A stretch of DNA of 5,479 nt, taken from Bacillota bacterium (GTDB taxonomy: Bacteria > Bacillota_E > Symbiobacteriia > JAMDAP01). The stretch spans positions 1-5,479 of the forward strand of contig JAMDAP010000184.1 in the NCBI GenBank assembly GCA_023484675.1. The letters are read 5' to 3'. Made by a program: the position numbers and the translations under genes. The notes under the pieces are model-generated. The model made no database searches and was not told the DNA's origin. It worked only from the letters and a program-made list of their open reading frames with translations. Of this stretch, positions 1 to 5,295 are shown in pieces (within the stretch, counting starts at the first letter, position 1; the number at the start of each line of letters is the position of its first letter).

Positions 1-12
1 CTCTTCCGATCT
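1..12 (+). other. Illumina adapter remnant (artefact)
   Basis: The first twelve bases, CTCTTCCGATCT, are exactly the 3' end of the common Illumina TruSeq-type adapter, placed at the very first base of the window. The following base already belongs to a good hemE reading frame. This is best read as untrimmed adapter at a contig end, not genomic sequence. The adapter happens to stay in frame with hemE, adding about four false codons (S-S-D and part of L). Confidence 0.93.
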
Positions 13-169
13 GCCCGAGGCTCTGGAGGCCGAGGCCCGCGACATTCTGCAGCGGGTGGCGGGCCGCCCCGGCCACATCTTCAACCTGGGGCACGGGGTA
101 CTGCCGGAGACGCCGGTGGACGCCCTGAAGCGAGTGGTGGACGTCGTTCACGCGTTTGACCCGTCCTGA
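2..169 (+). CDS. hemE: Uroporphyrinogen decarboxylase, C-terminal end (partial)
   Basis: This is the last ~55 codons of HemE, the cytoplasmic enzyme that removes four carboxyl groups from uroporphyrinogen III to give coproporphyrinogen III. The diagnostic part is the C-terminal stretch [19 protein letters not shown], a near-invariant HemE signature, followed by a helix ([10 protein letters not shown]) and a short tail ending at TGA 167-169. The first codons (bases 2-12) come from sequencing adapter, so genuine sequence starts at base 13. The rest of the gene lies outside the window. HemH and HemY follow on the same strand 2.7 kb later, so this was probably the first gene of a hemE-hemH-hemY operon. 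Family assignment is very secure; the 5' boundary is set by the contig end. Confidence 0.95.
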   Translation, partial: SSDLPEALEAEARDILQRVAGRPGHIFNLGHGVLPETPVDALKRVVDVVHAFDPS

Positions 170-223
170 TGCCGAGATGCCAACGGGCCATCGCCCGCAA
201 TCTCGCCCACGTTGGGTTCTTGC

Positions 224-230
224 AGGAGGA
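224..230 (+). promoter_or_regulatory. Ribosome binding site that sets the ATPase start
   Basis: AGGAGGA lies 3-4 nt before the ATG at 234. It decides between this ATG and an in-frame ATG at 156 that falls inside the end of hemE, has no Shine-Dalgarno sequence, and would add 26 residues of low-complexity, unrelated-looking sequence. Confidence 0.7.
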
Positions 231-233
231 GCC

Positions 234-1928
234 ATGACGCCCGAAATCTTGCGCGATTTAGTCGCACGTGGCGAAACCCTGGATGTGGAGTTCAAAGGTG
301 AGGAGAGTGCTCCGCTCTCAGACCTCAATTTGGTCAAGGCGGTGGTGTGTCTGGCCAACCGCCCCAGTTCCGAGTCCACCTGGTTATTGATTGGCGTCGA
401 AGATGACGGCCGTGTCACGGGTGCGCGCCCGCGCCACGAAGCCGGGCGCACCGATACGGCACGGCTTACGGCCATGGTTTCCAGCCGCACGCGCCCGTCC
501 TTCACCGTGCGTGTGCACCTTGTCCCGATCGACGGCAAGGAAGTGCTGGCCATCGAGGTGCCGCCCAGCCGCACCCCCGTTGGCACGACCGACGGGCATT
601 ACCAGCGCCGCACCATTGGCGGTGATGGCCGCCCCGCATGCGTCCCCTTCCATTTCCACGAGATGCAGTCCCACCAGGCCGACCGCGGCCTGCTCGACTA
701 CTCCGCGCTGGTTGTCCCCGAGACGCGATGGGAAGACCTCGACCCTCTCGAATTCGAACGGCTGCGCCGCAGCATCCGCGAAAGGCGCGGCCGCAGCGAT
801 GAGACCCTGCTGGATCTGCCCGACCTGGAACTGGCGAAGGCCCTCGGCGCGGTGGAGGCCAACGGCCACGTCAGCGCCGTACGGGTGCTCGGGCTGTTGC
901 TGTTCGGCAAGGAAGAGGCGCTGCGCCGCCTGTTGCCTGCTCACGAAGTGGCCTTCCAGGTTCTGCGCGGTCAGGCCGTGGAGGTCAACGACTTCTTCCG
1001 CTGGCCCCTGTTGCGCGTGATGGAGGAGATCGAGGCGCGCTATCGCGCCATGAGCCGCGAGCAGGAGCTGCTCGTGGGCTTGCTGCGCGTGGGCGTGCCC
1101 GACTACCCGCCCGCCGCCTTCCGCGAAGGCGTGGCCAACGCCCTCATCCACCGGGACTACACCCGGCTGGGCGCGGTGCACGTCCAGTGGCACGCCGACC
1201 GCATTGAGATCTCCAACCCCGGCGGCTTTCCCGAAGGCGTGCGCCTGGACAACCTGCTGGTCACCGCCCCGCGCCCGCGCAACCCGTTACTGGCCGATGC
1301 CTTCAAGCGTGCCGGCATCGTCGAGCGCACCGCCCGCGGGATTGACACCATCTTCTACGAGCAACTGCGCAACGGCCGTCCCGCGCCTTCTTACGCGCGC
1401 AGCGATGCGACGGGTGTCGTGCTGGTACTGCCCGGCGGCGAGGCCAACCTTGACTTTGTGCGCGTCGTGGTAGAAGAGGGGAAGGCAGGGCGGGACCTGC
1501 GCCTCGACGACCTACTGCTGCTGAACGCCCTATGGCAGGAGCGCGCTCTGACGACGGACGAGGCCGCCCAGCTGATCCAAAAGCCGGAAGCCGAGGCCCG
1601 TGGCGTGTTGAACCGCCTCGTGGAGGACGGGATGGTGGAAGCCCGAGGCGACGGAAAAGGGCGCGCCTGGCACCTTTCAGCCGCCACCTACCGGCGGCTC
1701 GGGGACAAGGCAGCCTATGTACGCCAGCGCGGCTTCGAGCCCCTGCAGCAGGAGCAGATGGTGCTCCAGTACGTGGAGAAGCACGGCCGCATCACCCGCC
1801 GCGAGGCGGCGGCGCTGTGCCGGTTGTCGCCGGATCAAGCCTATCGGCTGCTTATGCGGCTGGCGGAGGGAGGCAAACTTGCACGACACGGTACCAAGAA
1901 AGCAGCCTGGTATGAGCGCGGCGTATAA
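234..1928 (+). CDS. AlbA_2 (Schlafen-like) / GHKL ATPase / winged-helix protein
   Basis: A 564-residue cytoplasmic protein of the COG2865 type (AlbA_2 domain plus HATPase_c_4), usually annotated as ATP-binding protein or putative transcriptional regulator; its biochemical role is not settled. Residues ~10-140 are the AlbA_2/Schlafen-type nucleic-acid domain (ETLDVEFK at 14-21, WLLIGVEDDGRVTG at 50-63). Residues ~290-375 carry the ATPase fold: REGVANALIHRDY (297-309; the N-box Asn is N302), EISNPGGFPEGV (325-336) and RNPLLADAFKRAGIVERTARGID (349-371). The C-terminus holds two predicted winged helices (~423-482 and ~503-561), the second with ITRREAAALCRLSPDQAYRLL. Start chosen at 234 from the AGGAGGA site. 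Genes of this family often sit inside type I restriction-modification loci, and hsdS and hsdR remnants follow here, so it is probably an accessory gene of a decayed island. It looks intact: no frameshift or in-frame stop. Domain calls are by eye; function is inferred. Confidence 0.9.
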   Translation: MTPEILRDLVARGETLDVEFKGEESAPLSDLNLVKAVVCLANRPSSESTWLLIGVEDDGRVTGARPRHEAGRTDTARLTAMVSSRTRPSFTVRVHLVPIDGKEVLAIEVPPSRTPVGTTDGHYQRRTIGGDGRPACVPFHFHEMQSHQADRGLLDYSALVVPETRWEDLDPLEFERLRRSIRERRGRSDETLLDLPDLELAKALGAVEANGHVSAVRVLGLLLFGKEEALRRLLPAHEVAFQVLRGQAVEVNDFFRWPLLRVMEEIEARYRAMSREQELLVGLLRVGVPDYPPAAFREGVANALIHRDYTRLGAVHVQWHADRIEISNPGGFPEGVRLDNLLVTAPRPRNPLLADAFKRAGIVERTARGIDTIFYEQLRNGRPAPSYARSDATGVVLVLPGGEANLDFVRVVVEEGKAGRDLRLDDLLLLNALWQERALTTDEAAQLIQKPEAEARGVLNRLVEDGMVEARGDGKGRAWHLSAATYRRLGDKAAYVRQRGFEPLQQEQMVLQYVEKHGRITRREAAALCRLSPDQAYRLLMRLAEGGKLARHGTKKAAWYERGV

Positions 1929-1930
1929 AA

Positions 1931-1963
1931 TAACCGCGCGCGGTTAAAGCATTACCGCGCGCG
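1931..1963. promoter_or_regulatory. CG-alternating palindrome and second copy, candidate operator
   Basis: TAACCGCGCGCGGTTA (1931-1946) is a perfect 16-bp palindrome starting 2 bases after the ATPase stop codon. Its core ACCGCGCGCG (1933-1942) recurs exactly at 1954-1963, 21 bp away, which is two turns of B-DNA. The copies sit in an AT-rich setting (TATAAAAT before, AAATATAT after), with a weak promoter-like pair TTAAAG (1944) and AATATA (1966) overlapping them. The spacing favours a protein-binding operator over a terminator: the palindrome has no loop and no T-tract follows. The binding protein is unknown; the winged-helix ATPase just upstream is one candidate. Confidence 0.4.
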
Positions 1964-1977
1964 CAAATATATCCGCG

Positions 1978-2082
1978 ATGCTCCGGCAGGGGGCAGAGGC
2001 CGCTCAGCCGGGTGAAATGCTCCGGAAGAGCCTGGAGGAGTTGGGGTATGGCGGGTGCAGCTCGGGCAACAATCTACGGTGA
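1978..2082 (+). CDS. Small ORF, possible remnant of a HigA-like antitoxin
   Basis: A 34-codon ATG-to-TGA frame that runs across the ribosome binding site and start of the hsdS fragment in another frame. Its middle, QPGEMLRKSLEELGYG, resembles the N-terminal HPGE-x-L-x-E-x-L motif of HigA/XRE-type antitoxins, after which similarity stops. It has no clear Shine-Dalgarno sequence of its own. It may be a gene scrap, a short leader peptide coupling to hsdS, or chance. I cannot assign a function. Confidence 0.22.
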   Translation: MLRQGAEAAQPGEMLRKSLEELGYGGCSSGNNLR

Positions 2083-2380
2083 TTTCGCAGTCGACTTCGT
2101 CGAGGAGCGCCTGGCAAACCTCTGCGATCCGAACAGCGGGGTTCAGACGGGGCCTTTTGGAAGCCAACTTCATCAGAAGGACTATGTCCCGGTTGGGACG
2201 CCGATTATCACGGTAGAGCATCTCGGCGAGAACCGGATTATCCACCAAGACGTTCCCTGCGTTTCAGATAAGGACAGGGAACGACTGTCCAAGTATGCAT
2301 TGCGCCAGGGAGATATCGTATTCAGCCGTGTCGGATCCGTAGATCGGCGCGCTCTCGTCAGGGAGGCTGAAGTGCGGTGA
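2048..2380 (+). pseudogene. hsdS: Type I restriction-modification specificity subunit, 5' fragment
   Basis: HsdS is the DNA-recognition subunit of type I restriction-modification complexes, normally about 400 residues with two target-recognition domains. Only ~110 residues remain here. The ATG at 2048 is chosen because GGAGGAG (2034-2040) lies 7 nt upstream. The fragment has the classic start of a first target-recognition domain: QTGPFGSQLHQKDYV, then GTPIITVEHLGENRI, RLSKYALRQGDIVFSR and VGSVDRRALV. After about residue 105 similarity ends, and the frame runs into TGA (2378-2380) within a junction with hsdR sequence. The second recognition domain and both long spacer helices are missing, so it cannot be a working specificity subunit. 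Base composition is clearly lower in GC than the haem genes, which suggests acquired DNA. No hsdM is visible. Family call is very secure. Confidence 0.88.
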
Positions 2381-2610
2381 AGATTTTGGGCGACGAGACG
2401 CTGCGCGACATCGCCCGCGAACTTGTAAAGGCCGTACGCGATAATGTCGCGATTGATTGGACGTTGCGCGAGAACGTGCGAGCCTACCTCCGTGTGCTCG
2501 TAAAACGTATCCTCCGCCGGCACGGCTATCCGCCGGACAAACAGGAGAAGGCCACAGAGACAGTACTGGAACAGGCAGAGGTTCTGTCGCAGGCATGGGC
2601 GGCCGTGTGA
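2371..2610 (+). pseudogene. hsdR: Type I restriction enzyme R subunit, C-terminal fragment
   Basis: The reading frame [20 protein letters not shown]… continues with [48 protein letters not shown] and a TGA at 2608-2610. This is the C-terminal helical region (DUF3387 type) of HsdR, the ATP-driven DNA translocase/nuclease subunit, normally ~1000 residues. The nuclease and helicase domains are gone: the upstream frame is closed by TGA at 2368-2370 and hsdS sequence takes over. A GTG at 2377 overlaps the hsdS stop as GTGA, and AGGGAGG (2360-2366) lies 10 nt before it, so a 77-residue tail peptide could still be translated. In full HsdR this end region is thought to help dock the subunit to the methyltransferase. 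It is a deletion remnant; the homology call is secure, any function is speculative. Confidence 0.87.
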
Positions 2611-2673
2611 TCGGGGCATCCCGTGTGGGGCAGTGTGCAAGAGGAGCAGTGCTGCTGCAGTGGTTTGCAGATG

Positions 2674-2730
2674 CCTTATGGCTCAGACAGGTGCAAAGGA
2701 GCCATAGATGAGCCATAGATGAGCCATAGG
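2674..2730. repeat. 11-bp tandem repeat with an inverted partner
   Basis: GAGCCATAGAT occurs at 2699-2709 and 2710-2720, with a third partial copy GAGCCATAG at 2721-2729. An inverted relative, CCTTATGGCTC, lies at 2674-2684, so TATGGCTC (2677-2684) can pair with GAGCCATA of any of the three direct copies, giving an 8-bp stem with a 14-nt loop for the first. It could be a protein-binding array, a slipped-strand duplication or an element-end scar. Confidence 0.75.
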
Positions 2731-2874
2731 GAGTTCTAAGGTCGGCAGAATTAGCAATTACCATGGGTCAGGCACAAGGAACCTGTCTATGAAACTATGC
2801 AAAGGGGAGCGCGGTCACTGGCTTACGCAGGCTACCGGTTCGCGAATTTGCAGCAAAAGGTCGTACATCCCCCG

Positions 2875-2881
2875 AAGGAGG
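2875..2881 (+). promoter_or_regulatory. Ribosome binding site that sets the hemH start
   Basis: AAGGAGG lies 9 nt before TTG 2891. It favours TTG 2891 over the in-frame ATG at 2789 (no good Shine-Dalgarno, unrelated extra residues) and over TTG 2897 (15 nt away, too far). Confidence 0.75.
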
Positions 2882-2890
2882 CAACCACCT

Positions 2891-3850
2891 TTGCCCTTGT
2901 CAACCGAACCCGTCGGCGTCCTGGTGATGGCCTATGGCACGCCCGACGGTCCCGACGACATCCTGCCTTACTACACCGATATCCGCCGGGGTCGGCCGCC
3001 GTCGCCCGAGCTCCTGGAAGAGCTCAAAGCCCGCTACCACGCCATCGGCCTGTACGGCCGCCTGACCCGCATCACCCAGGCCCAGGCGGCGGGCATCGAT
3101 CGCCTGCTGAACGTGGTGGAGGTCGGCAGGATGGGGCCGCGCTACAAGGCCTACGTGGGCATGAAGCACTGGAAGCCCCGCATCGCAGACGCCGTGGCCG
3201 CCATGGTCGGAGACGGCATCCGCCGGGCGGTGGCCGTCGTCATGGTGCCGCAGGGTGGCCGGATGTCCGTTGGCAGCTACTTCGAGATTCTGGACCAGGC
3301 CCTGGCCGGGTTGCCGGAGCCGATCCAGGTGATGCGCGTGCAGGGCTGGCACCAGGAACCCGACTTTCTGGCCGCGCTGGCGGAGCGGGTGGAGGGCGCC
3401 CTGACGTCCTTCCCTGAGTCCCCCCGCGAGACGCTGGACGTCGTCTTCACCGCCCACTCGCTGCCGGAGCGCATCCTCACCTGGAACGACCCCTATCCCA
3501 CGCACCTCCGGGAGATCGGCGAAGCGGTGGCCGCCCGCGCCCGCTTGGGGAAGGTCCACTTTGCCTATCAGAGCGCCGGCCGTACCCAGGACCCCTGGCT
3601 GGGGCCGGACATTCGCGACGTCGTGCGCCGCCTTGCCTCTGAAGGTGCGCGTTCGGTCCTGGTCTGCCCGGCAGGCTTCGTGGCCGACCACTTAGAGATC
3701 CTGTACGACCTGGACATCGACCTGCGCCGCCTGGCCGACAGGCTGGGCGTCCACCTGGAACGCACCGAGTCTCTGAACGACCACCCGCTCCTGCTCTCCG
3801 CCCTGGTGAGCGTCGTGCGGCGTCAGGCAGAAGGCGGGGAGAGTTTTTGA
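2891..3850 (+). CDS. hemH: Ferrochelatase (coproporphyrin type likely)
   Basis: A 319-residue enzyme, the usual size for the short, soluble Gram-positive ferrochelatases, which insert Fe2+ into coproporphyrin III (CpfC) rather than protoporphyrin IX. The TTG start is fixed by AAGGAGG. Landmarks: GVLVMAYGTP near the N-terminus, with Tyr15 matching the porphyrin/metal-contact tyrosine of the Bacillus enzyme; FTAHSLPERI with the metal-binding His189; FAYQSAGRTQDPWLGPDI; and CPAGFVADHLEILYD with the catalytic Glu269. No C-terminal membrane or cysteine-rich Fe-S extension is present. It overlaps hemY by 4 nt (TTGA), so the two are very probably co-translated. Its expected partner hemE lies 2.7 kb upstream behind foreign-looking DNA, so expression now depends on read-through or on a promoter I could not identify. 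Family call is secure; coproporphyrin specificity is inferred from the gene neighbourhood. Confidence 0.96.
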   Translation: MPLSTEPVGVLVMAYGTPDGPDDILPYYTDIRRGRPPSPELLEELKARYHAIGLYGRLTRITQAQAAGIDRLLNVVEVGRMGPRYKAYVGMKHWKPRIADAVAAMVGDGIRRAVAVVMVPQGGRMSVGSYFEILDQALAGLPEPIQVMRVQGWHQEPDFLAALAERVEGALTSFPESPRETLDVVFTAHSLPERILTWNDPYPTHLREIGEAVAARARLGKVHFAYQSAGRTQDPWLGPDIRDVVRRLASEGARSVLVCPAGFVADHLEILYDLDIDLRRLADRLGVHLERTESLNDHPLLLSALVSVVRRQAEGGESF

Positions 3851-5244
3851 GCGAGCGTATCGTGGTGGTGGGCGGCGGCATCACCGGCCTGTCCACGGCC
3901 TACTATCTGCAGAAGAAGGCCCAGGCTGCCGGCCGGGAGGTCGAGCTCGTCCTGGTGGAACGCGACCACCAGCTGGGCGGCAAGGTCCAGACCGACCATG
4001 CCATGGGCCTCATCATCGAGGGCGGGCCGGACTCCTTCCTCGCCCGCAAGGCCTGGCTGACGGATCTCTGCAAGGACCTCGGCCTGCCCCTGGTCGGCAC
4101 GCGGCCGGGCCTCAACCGCACCTACATCTGGCACGACGGGCGGCTGGTGCCGCTGCCCCTGGGCATGCAGATCATGATCCCCACCAAGCTGGTGCCGTTT
4201 CTGCTGACCCCCCTGATCTCCTGGAAGGGCAAGCTGCGCGCCGGCCTGGATTTGCTGCAACGGCCCCGGCAGGGCGCCGGGGACCAGTCCATGGGCTCCT
4301 TTGTACGGCGTCACTTCGGCACCGAGGTTCTGGACCGCGTCGCAGCCCCGATGCTGGGCGGCATCTATGCCGGCGACCCCTACGAGATGAGCCTGGAGGC
4401 CACCTTCCCCATGTTCCTGTCGATGGAGAGAAAGTACGGCAGCCTCCTGCTCGGAGCCCGCAAATCCGCGCCCCCCAAGGGGCCGACCGGCAGCGCCTTC
4501 ATCACCGTGGCGACCGGCCTGCGCTCCATCATCGACGCCCTGATTAAGGCCATGCCTGACGTTCATTACCGCATGGGGCGAGAGGTGACCGCCCTGTCGT
4601 GCGGTGCGTCGGGTCAGGGGTTCACGGTCACCCTGAACGACGGCACCCGCCTCGACGCCGACACGGTGGTTCTGGCCACTCCCGGCTTCGTTTCCGCCCG
4701 GCTGCTGGCGCCCGTGGCCCCCGATGTCTCCCAGGAGCTGGGCCAGATCACCTACAACTCGGCCGTGGTGGTGTCCTTCGGTTTTCGGGTGCAGGATGTG
4801 CCGCGCCCCCTGGACGGATCCGGCTTCCTGGTGCCGAAGGGTGAACCCGTCGACATCACCGCCAGCACCTGGGTCACCACCAAGTGGCCGCACACCGGCC
4901 AGGGCGACCTGGCCCTGATCCGCGGCTACCTGGGCCGCGCCGGCGACCGCGACTGGTGCACCGCCTCCGACGACGAGATCCTGGCCGCGGTGCGCCGCGA
5001 CCTGAAGACCACCATGGGCATCACCGCCGCCCCCGTGCTCCACCGGATCTACCGCTGGCCCGACAGCCTGCCGCAGTACAAGGTGGACCACCTGCGCCGG
5101 GCGGACCGCATGGCCCAGCAGATTGAGAAGGTGCCGGGCCTTTACGTGGCCGGGGCGGCTTTCCGTGGCGCCGGTTTGCCTGACTGCGTGCGCGAGGCCG
5201 GAGAGGCGGCGGCCAAGGCTGCCGAGCATCTCGGCTGGGAGTAA
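3847..5244 (+). CDS. hemY: Coproporphyrinogen III / protoporphyrinogen oxidase (FAD)
   Basis: A 465-residue FAD enzyme of the HemY/CgoX family, which uses O2 to oxidise the porphyrinogen ring; beside hemH in this gene order it most likely turns coproporphyrinogen III into coproporphyrin III (cgoX). The TTG start at 3847 overlaps the hemH stop and is preceded by GGGGAG (3836-3841). Visible features: the FAD dinucleotide motif GGGITGLSTAYYL (9-21), the adenosine-ribose glutamate and GG pair in LVERDHQLGGKV (36-47), EGGPDSF (58-64) at the isoalloxazine site, AAPMLGGIYAGDP (166-178), and the C-terminal FAD-closing motif YVAGAAFRGAGLPDCVREAG (433-452). Length and motif order are normal and nothing is missing. 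There is no signal peptide; the family is soluble or peripherally membrane-bound. A long open frame on the opposite strand is only a by-product of high GC. Confidence 0.96.
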   Translation: MSERIVVVGGGITGLSTAYYLQKKAQAAGREVELVLVERDHQLGGKVQTDHAMGLIIEGGPDSFLARKAWLTDLCKDLGLPLVGTRPGLNRTYIWHDGRLVPLPLGMQIMIPTKLVPFLLTPLISWKGKLRAGLDLLQRPRQGAGDQSMGSFVRRHFGTEVLDRVAAPMLGGIYAGDPYEMSLEATFPMFLSMERKYGSLLLGARKSAPPKGPTGSAFITVATGLRSIIDALIKAMPDVHYRMGREVTALSCGASGQGFTVTLNDGTRLDADTVVLATPGFVSARLLAPVAPDVSQELGQITYNSAVVVSFGFRVQDVPRPLDGSGFLVPKGEPVDITASTWVTTKWPHTGQGDLALIRGYLGRAGDRDWCTASDDEILAAVRRDLKTTMGITAAPVLHRIYRWPDSLPQYKVDHLRRADRMAQQIEKVPGLYVAGAAFRGAGLPDCVREAGEAAAKAAEHLGWE

Positions 5245-5249
5245 GAGAA

Positions 5250-5280
5250 GGCTTCATCAGGCTTCATCAGGCTTCATCAG
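5250..5280 (+). repeat. Perfect 10-bp tandem repeat, three copies
   Basis: GCTTCATCAG is repeated exactly three times at 5251-5280, with one extra G in front (5250). It fills most of the 51-nt gap between the hemY stop and the amidohydrolase start and ends just before that gene's ribosome binding site. Identical units suggest recent slippage or duplication; the unit is close to one helical turn. I see no hairpin in it. Confidence 0.9.
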
Positions 5281-5295
5281 TGGGAGGGGTCCGGT

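Larger units (their letters stand above)
2611..2890. other. Gene-free spacer before hemH
   Basis: About 280 bases with no recognisable gene on either strand. The forward frames give short peptides without familiar motifs, and an ATG at 2789 in frame with hemH would only add 34 residues that look nothing like a ferrochelatase. It contains the 11-bp repeat cluster (2674-2730) and the hemH ribosome binding site. I saw no convincing -35/-10 pair and no terminator hairpin with a T-tract. It probably marks the downstream edge of the inserted block. Confidence 0.6.

Noticed and set aside
180..215. CCAACG…CGTTGG inverted repeat after hemE as a terminator
   Set aside because: Only a 6-bp stem with a 24-nt loop and no T-tract; too weak to call.
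156..233. Longer version of the ATPase gene from ATG 156
   Set aside because: It would start inside the hemE coding end, lacks a ribosome binding site, and adds residues unlike the family; AGGAGGA before ATG 234 is far better.
384..1193. 269-codon minus-strand open frame inside the ATPase gene
   Set aside because: Shadow of the AlbA_2–ATPase frame; no recognisable domain and no ribosome binding site seen.
2674..2730. Short repeats as a CRISPR array
   Set aside because: Units are 11 bp, directly adjacent with no spacers, and no cas genes are present.
2182..2764. Two overlapping minus-strand open frames across the hsdS/hsdR fragments
   Set aside because: They lie opposite clear HsdS and HsdR homology, and their translations (Ser-, Arg- and Pro-rich) match nothing I know.
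170..2890. Insertion sequence or integrase-driven island
   Set aside because: No transposase, recombinase, tRNA target or matching terminal repeats could be seen at the edges, so the mechanism of insertion is left open.
3823..5229. 468-codon open frame on the minus strand opposite hemY
   Set aside because: It mirrors a GC-rich gene whose codon bias suppresses stops on the other strand; the translation is low-complexity (G, A, H, Q, V-rich) with no motif, while the plus strand is an unmistakable HemY.
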